Assembly (NCBI GenBank): GCA_038373885.1
Contig: JAWZYV010013170.1
Coordinates: 174,399 to 238,398, forward strand
Direction: 5' to 3'
DNA from: Cheiracanthium punctorium
Lineage: Eukaryota; Arthropoda; Arachnida; Araneae; Cheiracanthiidae
Length of the DNA: 64,000 nucleotides
Each line of letters opens with the position of its first letter. Within the stretch, counting starts at the first letter, position 1. Positions 1-11,717 of the stretch are shown piece after piece. Below the pieces are notes generated by a model. It searched no databases. It was not told the DNA's origin and saw only the letters and a program-made list of their open reading frames with translations. A program made the position numbers and the translations under genes.

Positions 1-216
1 GTCACAAATCTAATTTACCTCTGGTCTGCTAATGACTCCCGTACTGTGTGAGTTATGTGAGGCTCTGAGCAGCACGTGCTCCGGGAAAAGTCAATACATT
101 TGTAAGTGCGATATTCAATAGCTCGGTAAGGGAGAGTTTATCCCACTTTCTTCATAAGCACAATTCCTTATGTTACTCTCTAACATACGATTTATTATCT
201 GCTGAAGTTGATCATG

Positions 217-422
217 AAAATTTCTGAATAAAGGGCAGGATCCCCCGCAAGGAGAAGTAGCCTTAATTGTGGCGATCAAAATACACGAAATTTGGATCAA
301 GGCCAGTATCCTTACTGTCACAGTAAGGATACTGGCCTTGATCTAAATTTCGTGTATTTTGATCGCCACAATTAAGGCTACTTCTCCTTCCGGGGGATCT
401 TGCCCTTTATTCAGAAATTTTT
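217..422. repeat. Near-perfect ~200-bp palindrome
   Basis: Two arms of about 100 bp (217-318 and 319-422) are reverse complements with only a few mismatches and practically no spacer, centred on ACTGTCACAGT. There are no recognisable genes. It would extrude as a cruciform or fold as a long hairpin RNA. It could be a fold-back element or a cloning/assembly fold-back. Confidence 0.85.
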
Positions 423-929
423 CTTCTTAAGTACAAAAGAGTAATATAGAAGTACGAGTATGTCTTCTCGGTTTGGTAACTTGGTACAAGGTAATTCTTT
501 CGATATTCCCAGCTCTTCTAAGAACACCAATTTTGTTGAGTGTCTTATTGCAGACAGTGTCACATTCACAATCGTAGCAGAGCAAGGCAGCCACCGTTTA
601 GCTTTTTTGAGAGTAAACTGAAAGCACCATCTATCTGAAACGTTAAATTAAATGCCTGTAACAACTGAATATCTTGCACCTGGTTTAACCGAACGCACGT
701 GCATTGCCATCACTCGGCAGGCAAACCGGCGCTAGTTGTCTAGATCACAGTTTGCGTACTGTGCCCAAGACAAAACGACAGCATAATGTGTGGATTGTAT
801 CAAACTATTCGTAAAGCCATTTTTTGTGATTTCCTGAGCTTCTCTTAACATTTTTAACATATAAAAGGACCAAATTATTTTTAACAAATAAAGTTTACTT
901 TCTACATAAGTTTTTAAAAAAACACATTA

Positions 930-1255
930 TTTTCAGATATTTATAGATTTCAAGCTCGATGTGCAATCCCTAGAAATTGTCGTAGCCCCTCCAGATATTG
1001 CATACGTGCTATTCATAACAATATTCAACTCCCAAAACCTCGAGCGCCTAATAATTCGGAAAAGAAATTTTTGGTCGATTTTTTAAAGAAGTCATATTTT
1101 TCAAAAATTTCTAAATTTCAAGCTCGATGCGCAACCCCAAGACGTTGTTATAGAACATACAAATTTTACACACGTCTTATTCATATCAATATACAACTTT
1201 TGACACCTCAGGAGATAAAGATTTCGAAAAAAAGTTTTTTTCGATCCACCCTATT
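930..1255 (+). repeat. Two-copy tandem repeat (~165 bp)
   Basis: The phrase ATTTCAAGCTCGATG.GCAA is repeated at about 948 and 1117, each followed by similar text to AATAT.CAACT. Diverged duplication. It leads into 1280-1740, which resembles the 3' half of repeat A. Confidence 0.6.
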
Positions 1256-1542
1256 GTATAGTATAGCGAATAGTTTTTCTACAGAAGCACTCAAAATAAT
1301 TTCAATACAATTCGGTCAGTGGCAGTTTAGAGACAGGCATCTATTTAAAGCATATAATACTATCTTACAATATGATTAGCTAATAATCCGACGACGATAG
1401 AGTGCCTCCTTCAAAACGTGTGCGAAAATCCGCCACTGTTGGCGGCTTTTGCGATAAATTGCCAAATATGGTGCGAAAAAAATGCTTTGAAAAATGAGCC
1501 GAACTTGGCGATATTTTCATTATTTGGGGATAAATCGAAAAA

Positions 1543-1715
1543 AATACTTACGTATTATCCCGGCGGTCATTAACGCCAAGCTATTTATATTCTCAAATTT
1601 GCCGTCAAACTGTTGCCAATCTTATTCCGAACCAGCAATACTTTCATGTGTCCGACATTTAACATGGCGAAAAATTGCTCGTCTGGGCGGACAGCCGGAA
1701 TTATAAGTAAGTACC
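1543..1715. mobile_element. Diverged copy of the GGTACTTACG MITE
   Basis: Left end AATACTTACGTATTATCCCG and right end, reverse complemented, GGTACTTACTTATAATTCCG. The length is 173 bp, like the copy at 3664. The TSD is no longer clear. Confidence 0.65.
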
Positions 1716-1929
1716 TATAAAAATATCTAATCTGACTATATTAAGCTATGACGATTTCATTGGGAATTTTGAAAATTCGTTACTCGCGGTGTAATTAACC
1801 GATTTAATATATTGTGTTTTGTTAAGGAATGGCTAAGGGCTGTTTGCTTAAGAGTGAGAGGGTGTTGCGTCGGTCGAAGGAATTTCTCCGAACGACGAAA
1901 ATTCATTAATGCGTTAAAACCCAAAACTG

Positions 1930-2268
1930 GTTAATTTATTTACATGGAACAAAATAGCAAACTTTGAATCTTTAGCGCGTGGAAAATTAGTTTTAAACTG
2001 CTAACCCTTAAAAGAATAAATTTAAGCTCTCTGTGTTCGTCCGATACCATTATGTTGTATAAAAGGAATATTTATATTTTTAACTTACCAGCAAGTTTGA
2101 GAGGTCTGTATGATTTCGATTTGCTTGTCTACTTTGTTCGGTTTGCTTGTCCACCCATCCAGTGTTCTAACTGCTGTAAATATACACCGATTTGTGAAAA
2201 ATTATGTTTTTTCTATGTACAGTACCATGCACCTTATTGAAAATGGTGTAGGTACAGGAGAAAAAAAA
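1930..2268 (-). repeat. Dispersed repeat B, inverted copy
   Basis: Reads in reverse the same sequence as 5085-5560: a segment from CCATTTTCAATAAGGTGCAT through an AAACCGAAATCATA-like core to the TTTTCCACGCGCTAAA-like end. It has no coding capacity. Class unknown. With the 5085-5560 copy it forms a 3-kb-spaced inverted pair. Confidence 0.7.
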
Positions 2269-2334
2269 TCCAATACATCGCACTCCATGGGAGATATAAG
2301 TCATGCACAGTCTAGGAGCTCTTGGAGCCAGTCT

Positions 2335-2369
2335 ACTGCCTCTGGAGACTCGCAGTCTCCAGAGGCAGT
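2335..2369. repeat. 16-bp hairpin
   Basis: Arms ACTGCCTCTGGAGACT (2335-2350) and its perfect complement (2354-2369) with a 3-base CGC loop. No context suggests a terminator. Confidence 0.8.
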
Positions 2370-3663
2370 CTAGGGTCTGCCAGTCCTCCATGAACCTGAA
2401 CCTTTAAACTGACATGTGAAATGATGGATCTCATTGGTTGAATCTGATTAAACAGGAGACGTATAAGATCTCGCTTTACAATTCAAAAGGAAACTAACCC
2501 TCGCAAACTGGAATTTCTTTCTCTTGCTGAAATCGGCTTCAATTTTACACCAAATAAAATGAGAATACGAGAAAGGAAATCCAAGAAGAATAAACAAGAA
2601 AGATAAATCATGCCAAACGCATCGATTATAAAACACTTTCGAACACATCAGTATTTTAAAACCATGTTTGGCGATGTATTTTCTTTAAATCTGGCGAGAT
2701 TTCGGAGATAAGATAATGCTGTATTATCATTATAAATACAGTTTTATAAGACCCTGTAATAGAGAATTTTTTTTTCATCGTTTAGCTGAAGAATATAAAA
2801 ATTTTATACTCATTGTCTTGTGCGAGAAATATATTAGTGTCCCTCAAATACCACAGATTGTGATGTATTGGAATTCTTTTCAGTGTTCCTGTAGAAGTAC
2901 TATTAATCTAATATATAAAATTCTCCTGTCACAGTGTTAGTCACCTAACTCCTCCGAAACCACTCGACCAATTTTAATGAAATTTTCTATGTATATTCGT
3001 TAGGTCATAGAATAGGTTTTTAACTATGTCTCATACCCCTAAGTCATAAGGGCGGTCCACCCCAAAATGTTTAGCCCCAGAGTGCTATTAATTTCAATCA
3101 GGATTTCTGTGTAGACATTAGCGTGTCGAGTCACTTTTCAAATGCGTTTGCCAGATAATGTGGAGAAGGGGGGGGGGGCGTTAATAAAATGTTGAAAGTC
3201 GCACAAGGTTTGCAATTTTTGATAATTGATCGCTAAATGTGGTGCCAAAACGTGACAATTTATTATAAATATATTTCGCGTATAGTTAGAAAATGCCTGG
3301 CGTATATTGTAAAAGAGTTTTACTAGGCGATATTAATATAGATTTCTATTCCGAAGAAGTGATCTGTGGAACAAGAAAGGAAAACACGGTACACTCATGG
3401 ATTATGATGCCCATTCCAAACAGCATTTAAAATGTCTTTGCGGTATAGTTGGAATATGCCTACAGGAAGAATATGCCTGGCGAAGATTGTAAAACAGTTT
3501 CAGTAGGCGATTTTAAGATAGATTTCGATTCCAAAGATGTGTTTTACGGTACAAGAAAGAGCTGATTCCTATTTTAACGCCCTCACTCTCGCCAACCTAA
3601 AATCCCCGTACTTTGGCGAGCTTTGCAGTCATGGGTCTCTGGGAGTTATGCACAAGTTTCAAC

Positions 3664-3830
3664 GGTACTTACGTATTATCCCGGCGGTCCGCCAAGACAA
3701 GCATTTTTTCACCAAGATAAATGCCGGGCACATGAAATTGTTGATGGTTTGGAATACGATTGGCAACGTATTTTAAATCTACGAAAAAGTAGTTTGGCGG
3801 AAGTGACCGCCGGGATAATACGTAAGTACC
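3664..3830. mobile_element. MITE with GGTACTTACG termini, 8-bp TSD
   Basis: A 167-bp element with near-perfect TIRs of about 25 bp (GGTACTTACGTATTATCCCG) and an exact 8-bp TSD GTTTCAAC (3656-3663, 3831-3838), inserted in the Helitron. The termini do not begin with CA, so hAT is not certain; a Merlin- or Mutator-like origin is possible. A related copy is at 1543-1715. Confidence 0.8.
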
Positions 3831-4408
3831 GTTTCAACGCCCTCAAAATAACTAGGTGATAACTAAAGTAAACAAACTAGCGATAAACGCGCCAGTTAAG
3901 GAATTTGAAGACATTAAATTATTAAAACTACATTAATTGGTAATCCAAAATAAATAAAAATGTAACGGCATGCTGTACTTACATGTTGTTACAAATCGCC
4001 ATTTTAATTCTAAGTTACGATTTCTAAATGCAAAAAATCGTCATGGTAACTGCATATGTTTAATCATCGCCTCCTTGGCGAGAGTCGAGGCATTAAAGTA
4101 GGAAACAATATATAAAACGGTGAAGTATAGTTGTGATATACTTGGCGAAGATTGTAAATTAGTTTTAGTAGGCGATTTTAAGATAGATTTCGATTTCAAA
4201 GATGGGTTTATGAAATAAGAAGGAAAAATACAGCACAGTCATGAATAATGATAACACTTTCCAACTTAATGGAATGAGTACGAAAAATAGGGACGACGCA
4301 TAAATTATGATATGATTTTAATATATAGCACTATAGTGCGTATTTAAAATCTGAAAGTGTTTCAGATTTTCATCCTTTTTTTTGGGGGGGGAGGGCAAAA
4401 TTTTTTAT

Positions 4409-4570
4409 CGAATGACTATAAATAATTCTCAAGGCCAAACTATGTCTGTTTGTGGATTAGATTTGAGCACACCATGTTTTTCACACGGACAGTTATACGT
4501 GGCATGCTCTCGAGTGGGCAAACCATACAGTGGGCATCCAGTTTGTTTGTGTTATCTAAAGATGGGATAA
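4409..4570 (+). pseudogene. Helitron PIF1-type helicase C-terminal remnant
   Basis: Encodes [20 protein letters not shown], then [17 protein letters not shown]. This is the C-terminal SF1B helicase signature of Helitron RepHel proteins (TINKSQGQTL...[10 protein letters not shown]). The rest of the helicase and all of the Rep nuclease are missing upstream. It ends in a stop at 4568-4570, before the Helitron 3' UTR. Confidence 0.88.
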
Positions 4571-5084
4571 CAATAAATATTGTATACTCTATTGCGTTAA
4601 GGGATTGATATTATTTTTTAGTAAAATTATTGTAATTAGCGATATATATAAATTTAAAGAATAAATTACAATGAATTCAAAATATAAATGTTTGGTATTG
4701 TGTTATTTTTATATTCCAGTATCGTTCACAGCGCTCCATGCCTCTTCCACTCATATACCACATCCTCACAAACTTACAATAAGTTAGTGATTTCTTTCTA
4801 CTAAAATAATCCTAGGAATAATTTATATGGCAAAACAATGTTTGCCGGGTCAGCTAGTAATACAGATAATATTTTCAATTCACATCATTATTCTGAGAGC
4901 CTTAAAAATATGCATGCCAACTTTGCTTTCTTTAAAAAAAACGAAAAATTATTATCTCTAAAAATTTTTTCTCTTCTAAATCTATCTTCTAAAAATTTAT
5001 CTCTCTAGATTATCTCTAAAAAATACGTTTTCAAGAATGACTGCCCATACAGTGCGGTATATTAGATGTTTTTTTTTTTTTTCT

Positions 5085-5565
5085 CCTGCAAATGAACTAA
5101 ATGATACTTACACTATTTTCAATAGGGTACATGCAGTAGCGTAGCCAGAAATTTTTCCTGGGGGGGGGGGGAGTTACGACTAGTGTAACTCACATATATG
5201 TATATGCGTGTGTGAGAAGTGAGTAAAGAATATACATTTTGTATGACAAAAAATTCCTTATGGGGGAGGGTTGTGATCCCCCTAACCCCCCCTTGGCTAC
5301 GCCACTGGGTGCATGGTACTGTACATAGAAAAAACATAAATTTCGCACATATCCATGTATATTTACGGCAGTTAGAACACGGGAGGAGTGGACAACAGAA
5401 CGGACAAACAAACCGAAATCATAAACACCACTCAAACTTCTTGGTAAGTTAAAAATATAAATATTCACTTTACATAACATAACGATATCGGACGAACACT
5501 AAGAGAGAAATTTATTCTTTGAAGGGTTAGCAGTCTAAAATTAATTTTCCACGCGCTAAAATCTA
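5085..5565 (+). repeat. Dispersed repeat B, interrupted by hAT MITE
   Basis: Same family as 1930-2268 and 9575-9765. Contains ACAAACAAACCGAAATCATA and GGTAAGTTAAAAATATAAAT. It is split by the MITE at 5134-5307. Confidence 0.7.
5134..5307. mobile_element. hAT MITE (GCGTAGCC family)
   Basis: TIRs CAGTAGCGTAGCCA and CAGTGGCGTAGCCA, with TSD GGTACATG/GGTGCATG (5126-5133, 5308-5315). The related repeat copies at 9600 and (reversed) 2225 read straight through this point, giving natural empty sites. The interior is G/C-tract-rich. Confidence 0.8.
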
Positions 5566-6042
5566 ATCAATTTGTTTCATTTCAAATGGCAAACTATCTC
5601 ATCATTTTTAGGTTCAATTATGACTGACTTCAATATGTTATTTGAGAGTATGTTTTCGGAAATATTATCATACACTTCTTTAATAATATTATTTTGACTC
5701 CCTCTTAATTGCTGAGGTATTTCTTGAATAATATTTTTGGAGAAAATTTGCTTTATCATACTTCCTGGCGGGATAGTCTAAGAGCCAGCGACCGCCAGAC
5801 CTTCGTCATAGTATAAAAGCTGAAACTTTCTCTGCGCATATTCCCCAATAGAGGTAGGAACAATCGGCCACTCTAAAATTTGGATGATCGTGGCTTTGGC
5901 AGGTAACAGGTGGCAAAGGTGTATAAAATTGCAGAAAATTTTCGTCATTTCATAAAGCTTAATTTTTTTATATGTTCTTCGCAGTACTAGAAATCACTTT
6001 ATCCCTTCCCAGACACTTTTCCATCGTGGCAAATCCCAACGA

Positions 6043-6087
6043 TTCCGAATTTCAACTTTGCCGAGGGGGAAAAGTTGAAATTCGGAA
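6043..6087. repeat. 17-bp hairpin
   Basis: TTCCGAATTTCAACTTT at 6043-6059 is perfectly complementary to 6071-6087, with an 11-base loop. No gene context. Confidence 0.8.
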
Positions 6088-6189
6088 AGAGCACATCGAA
6101 ATCTATAAAATTGCCCATTTTCAAAACTCCCGGAAAACCCCATTTTTTTTAACCAAATGACTGGACTATATTATCAGAAAAATATTAGA

Positions 6190-6622
6190 AAAACGAATTG
6201 GCGTCAATTTTAAACTCCTGTTATCTAAGAGAACTTATTATTTGAAAATTATGAAATTTGTGTAACATACTTTGACTTAATTATTTCACTTACTTTTTAA
6301 TTTGGCGTAAAAATGGTGTGATTCTCTACTTCATATATGTTAATTTCCCACAGAAATTGTTTTGTTCCAAAGGCATGAATGATTTCATGCAGCCGAAAAT
6401 TGCCAAGCCTGTCAACCATTATGCTTATATTTTCAGTTTTTTATTAATATCTTCTAAAATAATTGGAATATCGAAATTTAATTCAGCTTACCGGCTTCCC
6501 CGGAATTTTCCAAATCTGTGGACACCTTTGTCGGAACTCAAATCCCCACGGTTTCGGAGGAGATATCAGAAGAAGCTTTCGATAGCGGCGGCGGCGGGCG
6601 TTACTTTTTTTTAGAATAGAGA
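6190..6622 (-). mobile_element. Helitron fragment, 5' part (family of 8056 and 35782)
   Basis: Reverse-strand match to the 5' third of the 8056-9350 element, starting TCTCTATTCTAAAAAAAAG at 6622. Truncated on the 3' side. It contains the ...CTGATATCTCC counterpart of the shared GGCCTATCTCC text. Confidence 0.7.
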
Positions 6623-6684
6623 GGTATTTAAAAGCATCAGAAAGAAAAGTCTAAATGTGTTTCTTAAACTCATAGAATTCCAAA

Positions 6685-7843
6685 TCCTTCCAATAATATA
6701 AACGTGTACGTTTGTGTGTTTGGATGTTTGTGACTGAATCACACAAAAATGGCTGAACGAATTTGGATAAAATTTGGAGCTAAGATAGCTTATACCCTGG
6801 ATTTAGCATACTGGCAACCTTTCATGCATATAACATAAATAATTCTTTTACAAAGACACTAAAAATAATTTTAATACATTACGCTCTATGGGCATTTTGT
6901 AGCTATAGGACCGATTCTAGATTTTTTTTTTCCACTGATTGAAAGCTACATTATTCCTGAGTATTATTGTTTGTTTATTTCTGGATTAAGGTCGATTGAC
7001 TGCACTAGTCCTAGGCCCATTTAGAGAATGCCTCTGTGGGGGACTTTCTAAGGGATTCTAGCCAGTTTTCACGCGAGGTTTCGGAGAAAACCACAGAAAA
7101 CTCCGAACGGCCTGGGCGACAGGCGCAACCGGAGTTTGAACCTGGCACCTCCCGCCTTCCAGTTTCGAGAGCAGAACCTCTAAGCCACTGCTGGGGCCCT
7201 GAGTATTATATGCTACCTTTTAAGCACATATCACAGTTTTTTTACAGGGATTCTCATAGGAATTACGGAATAGATTATGGAATAGGAATACATTATGCTC
7301 TATGTGTATCTCTGTAACTACTGAACCCATTCGAAAACTTTTTTCAGTGACAGAAAGCTTCACTATTCCTGAGTATTATAGGCTTAAATTCATGCATGTA
7401 TCATAAATAGTTCTTTTACAGGAACACTCAAAATAATTCTAATACATTACGCTCTATGGGTATCTGTGTAACTACAGAACCGATTCTAAAACTTTTTCAC
7501 TAATAGAAAACTGCAGTATTACTGATTAATATGCATGCAAATAGCATAAATAATTCCTTTACAGGAACTCTCAAAGTAGTTCGCAATGATTGTCGTAACT
7601 GTCTCTAATCGCCAAATACACACACAAAAAAAAATCTAATGTATTAACTCTCCATATTTTCTCATTTTTAATTAAGTATACTAGCATCTATTATACTTAA
7701 TTTAAAATAAGTAAAAAGTAAATAATATTTAAATACAGTCACTTTTGTCACTAGTGCAAACATATTTATTATTCACACAAGCTTCATTTCTCTCTGGACC
7801 TAATTCTAAAGCCGACGCGGACGAAGTCGCGGGTAGCAGCTAG
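6685..7843 (+). mobile_element. Non-autonomous Helitron
   Basis: The 5' end TCCTTCCAATAATATAAACG is preceded by A and followed by the classic GTTTGTGTGTTTGGATGTTT. The 3' end GCGGACGAAGTCGCGGG is followed by TAGCAGCTAG and then T. Inside, an ~150-bp unit with ACATTACGCTCTATGGG is repeated three to four times. A SINE is inserted at 6968. Confidence 0.85.
6968..7199 (-). mobile_element. tRNA-derived SINE with 10-bp TSD
   Basis: 232 bp on the - strand, flanked by TGAGTATTAT at 6958-6967 and 7200-7209. The head near 7199 has an A-box-like TGGCTTAGAGG followed by a B-box-like GGTTCAAACTC. The tail ends AATAAACAAACA. Pol III-type internal promoter inferred. It sits inside a Helitron repeat unit, so it is younger than the Helitron. 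Confidence 0.75.
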
Positions 7844-8055
7844 TAAACTTATAAATCTGGAAAAGCTGCTAAGTATGACGTCAAAATGAAGTCATTGTCA
7901 TTTGCAATAGATAATATTGTTACGCAAATGATTAACTTTTTTGACTCTCGGAAAAGAAATGTTGCTGAAAGTAGCGAAAAATCGCTTGAAAATGAGGGAA
8001 GGGTGGATTTTCAGATTTTTAAAGTAGCGCAGATTGTTTTTTATATTTTTATACA

Positions 8056-9350
8056 CTAGGGGCCAAGGCCCCCAGACTCGCTACGCTCGCTTTTCGTATG
8101 AGGCATTCGGTACCTAATAAGGCTTATTCGTAAAAAAGACATAATTTCAACACACAAAACCCGAAGATTCGATCAGATAGAATGTTACTGAGCTACACAT
8201 TTCTTGGTTCTTGCATGTTCATTGGTAAATGAAAATTTAAACTTCACACTACAGTAGACCCCCCTCCCCCTCATAACACGGAAGATATTTTGTTCTGGAA
8301 ATCCGTGTTGTACGGGTCCTGAACTATACTCCACCTGGAGTGCGGACTCCGCTTATATTCGCTGTTAAAATTATTTGCACTCCTCAGAAAGACAATGATA
8401 TTTAATGTTGCCATTCAAAAGTTATATTAATTAGGAGGTAAAGCGTAATGAAATCAGAACATCTGTTTCAGCTTTATTTTTAATAATATAAAACTATTGG
8501 ACACCTTGCGAATTTTGCCACCCATGGCATTTTTTCATTATTTGGCGACTTGCGTACATGTAAAGTTAATAAAAGCTACGGAACAGATAGGATAGCTTGC
8601 CATCAATGGCGACTTTTCATTATTTGGCTATTTACATATGCTCACAACCTATAATTACTGTTCATTTAAGGTTACCGGAAAACCGTTATGCATAGTTTCA
8701 TTTACATAATCGTTTGCAGATTGGCGTACTTAGAATCACGAATTATACCATCTCGTCGCGCTAGCAAATATCAAAAGTGTGCTATAACTGCTATAATGGC
8801 ATAGTTAACGCGGCCAAATATTGCTACTGGTAGCAAATAATCCAGCTGGACCGAACCGGCTTTAAAATAATCCGCATTTTAATTATTATTCATTTTCAAG
8901 GTATTACTTATTCTGTTTTGGAAAAACGAATAATCGCTAATTCTAAACTCCTGTTGTCTAAGCGAACTTACTATTTGAAAATTTTTCAGTTTGTGTAACA
9001 CATTTTGAGTTACTTATTTCATATAGTTTTTATTTTGGCTTAAAATGGGCGTAATTCTAACTCATGTTTGTAAATTTCATGCGATTCTAGATACTTGGAA
9101 ACGCTTTGTTGCTAAGGAATGAATGATTTTATGCCAACTCTGGCAACTATTATGTTCATTTTTTCAGTTTTTTATTAATATCTTCTAAAATAATTCGATT
9201 TTCGAAATTTAAGTCAGCTTAGCAGGTTCCTCGAAATTTTCGAATCTGTGGGCACCTTAGTCGAAACTCAAATCCCAACGGTTTAGGAGGAGATAGGCCA
9301 ACAAGCTTTGACAGCGCCGGCGGCCTTTACTTTTTTTTAGAATAGAGAGA
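8056..9350 (-). mobile_element. Non-autonomous Helitron
   Basis: On the - strand the 5' end is TCTCTCTATTCTAAAAAAAA (9350, A before it) and the 3' end is GGGGGCCTTGGCCCCTAG (8056), followed by T. The GC hairpin lies directly before CTAG. 1295 bp, non-coding, about the same length as its inverted partner at 35782-37070. Confidence 0.8.
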
Positions 9351-9574
9351 TAACTATGAAAATTTTCAATCGGATCGTACAGACGGTGTAGAAATTACTA
9401 GGCTTTTTGTGTCCTTGCCATTGCAATGTTTTGCAGTAATGGCGGAAAATTTTTTATCTTGAAGTCAGGGATCAGCGCAACTATATAGTAAGGATGATAC
9501 GCTTTAAAGTAAAACTTTCCATAGAGCGCAATGTATTGGGAATATTTTGAGTACTTCTGTAGAAAAACTATAAA

Positions 9575-9765
9575 TGCTACATAGACCATTTTCAATAGGG
9601 TACATGGTACTCTACATAAGAATAACATATTTAAATTGCGTAGAAATCGGTGCATATTTACGCGAGTTAGAGAACGGACGGACAGACGGACGGACAGACA
9701 GACAAACCGAAATCATAAACACTTGTCAACCTTGTTGGAAAGTGTTAAAAAAGGGGAAAATGAAT
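9575..9765 (+). repeat. Dispersed repeat B, short copy
   Basis: Contains TTTTCAATAGGGTACATGGT and a GACGGACAGACGGACGG-type microsatellite before AAACCGAAATCATAAACAC. It carries the uninterrupted target of the 5134 MITE. Confidence 0.65.
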
Positions 9766-10208
9766 TAAAAAGAAATTGCAACCAAATTATGCAAAAACCA
9801 AGTACATGAAATTCTGCCTCAGCCCGTTAACACGAGTTTTAACATGTTCATTGTTGTTCTCAAAAATACATTTGATTTTATGGGTAACGGCCTTATATGT
9901 ACAGTAGGGATTTAGGTCAAAAGAGGGGGATGTCTCCGTGGATGTCTTTCTAATGGTCTGTATTTACGCGGAGAAAATCACAGAAAACCCCGAAAGGCTA
10001 CGTTGTACGCTATCTGGATTTGAAAGAGGTACCAAAAAAATACATACCATTACATGAATTTCTTATTTTCGATTCGTGACTAAGATGACTGGTTCGCACA
10101 AAATACAGAAAAGTAGCTAAAAATGCTAGAATCCTTAAAAAGGCGAAATTGACAACCCTGTTCTGAAGAGGCATTCTATACATTTTCGAGTTTTTAGAAC
10201 CACTAGAT

Positions 10209-10742
10209 CAGTGGATCCCAATTGGTGGTCTGTGGACCATTGGTTGTACTAGAACAAGTTCGAAGTGGTTCACTAAGCGAGTGGTTAAAAAATAACTGTT
10301 TGACAACTTTATGAGGCAAAAAGCGTAATTGATTACGGTCATTTTTAGATAATTTAAAAAAAAAACTTATGTTTCATAATCCTTTCAAAATAGGGAAGAA
10401 TTCATGAGTCCTACAGCTGGTCAAAGAAACATGTGTTAATAAATCACATTAATGCCGGAAAAGCAGAAATAGAACACGTACACTCATAATCCATTTCCTA
10501 ATTCACTTTTAAAAGAAATGATGCACATCTTTCTAATTTTATTCAAGAATATATTTTGATTTTTTTATTTTATCATTACATTTTGTGCATGCGTTTCGAA
10601 TTTCTTTCTTTTTTCCTAATTATTTTTTAAATACTAGCCCCCCCCTCCCCTCCTGCCCAACTGAAATTCATTTAAGTGGTCTGTGGGTGTGGAAAGGAAG
10701 TGGAAAAGTGGTCCGCGGGTTAAGTTGAGTTGGGAACCACTG
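10209..10742. mobile_element. hAT MITE
   Basis: 534 bp, perfect 8-bp TSD CACTAGAT (10201-10208, 10743-10750), TIRs CAGTGGATCCCAATTGG and, from the right, CAGTGGTTCCCAACTC. No ORF. Confidence 0.85.
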
Positions 10743-11323
10743 CACTAGATTCTTTAAAGAGCTGTTCTAAAGTTGCATCATTTCTTGAGAGAAGAGTCGT
10801 AATCTGTTTGTTGTTTTCTGTAAAAAGAGGTGACGAGAGAAATTCCCCTTTATTACCCATTTTTGGATCTTTGAATACTCTGTTGTAACCTAGCATTACG
10901 CATGAACATGAGTTAGGTCACGCGGAGCATTCAAAGACACAAACTGGGAGAAAACTCTGGACTGAGAAGAAAAGCTTCAGGTGATGGTGATCACTCCTTT
11001 GAAACAATGAATAGAAGGTTAATAAGCGAACAGAAATTGCGTTAATTGAGTTTAGCAGATAATTTAATCCATTTGTGATTGTTATCCCTTTTATTTCTGG
11101 GATGCTCAAATTTAAACGTTTCCGCTGTAAATCACAAGAATTAGTATAAATGTTATTAAATTTTCCTAGCCTTAATTCACAAGAGCATTAAATCAATTTC
11201 TGCTGAGTGTTAGCAAAAAATTGGAGAAACTCATGAAAAACAATCTCGACACAAATGGGTGAAGCTCATACACAAACTTCCCCTACCAGATACGCAACTG
11301 TCTGAACTAGAGGTGCGATTAAA

Positions 11324-11598
11324 ACACGGACTTGGATATAGGACGATCATCGACGTATTCTAAAAGAGGTAACCGAAATTTGCCTGTAAGATGGCGCTGT
11401 GAATCGTAATGTAATGATTAAGTTTATGTGCGAATGTGTTCATTAGTAATAGATTGCATTATGATTCGTCTTTACGGATCGCTAGTGGGTGTTTATGTAG
11501 CTAATCATTGAAAGGAAGTCAGGTATTTTCCTTTGAGAGGCCGACGTTGTTTCACCTGTCTGCCGCTAGTCGATGATCGTCCTATATCAAAGTCTGTG
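11324..11598. mobile_element. TIR element G, short copy
   Basis: The ends ACACGGACTTGGATATAGGA and, from the right, CCACAGACTTTGATATAGGA are inverted repeats continuing through CGATCATCGAC. The interior contains AAGATGGCGCTGTGAATCG, as in the copy at 56637-57446. Superfamily not determined. It lies 119 bp upstream of FAS exon 1. Confidence 0.72.
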
Positions 11599-11717
11599 GA
11601 TGAAAATAACCGTGCACTTTTCCAAAACGTTCGCGGTATTAGTGTTGCCACTTCATCTTTTAGACTTGCATGTGCTGCTTATGAAATTTATACCAACATG
11701 TAAATAATTATTGCCAG

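Larger units (their letters stand above)
2907..4857 (+). mobile_element. Helitron with residual helicase fragment
   Basis: The 5' end TCTAATATATAAAATTCTCC is preceded by A and followed by the Helitron-typical CCTAACTCCTCCGAAACCAC. The 3' end TTTGCCGGGTCAGCTAG is followed by T. At 1951 bp it is too short for an autonomous element and retains only the very end of the Rep/helicase ORF (4409-4570). The interior holds three diverged copies of a unit around GTAAAACAGTTTCAGTAGGC (about 3290, 3475, 4140) and a 167-bp MITE. Confidence 0.85.

Noticed and set aside
1071..1379. 102-codon ORF
   Set aside because: Runs through a tandem repeat and repeat A-like DNA, so it is a chance reading frame.
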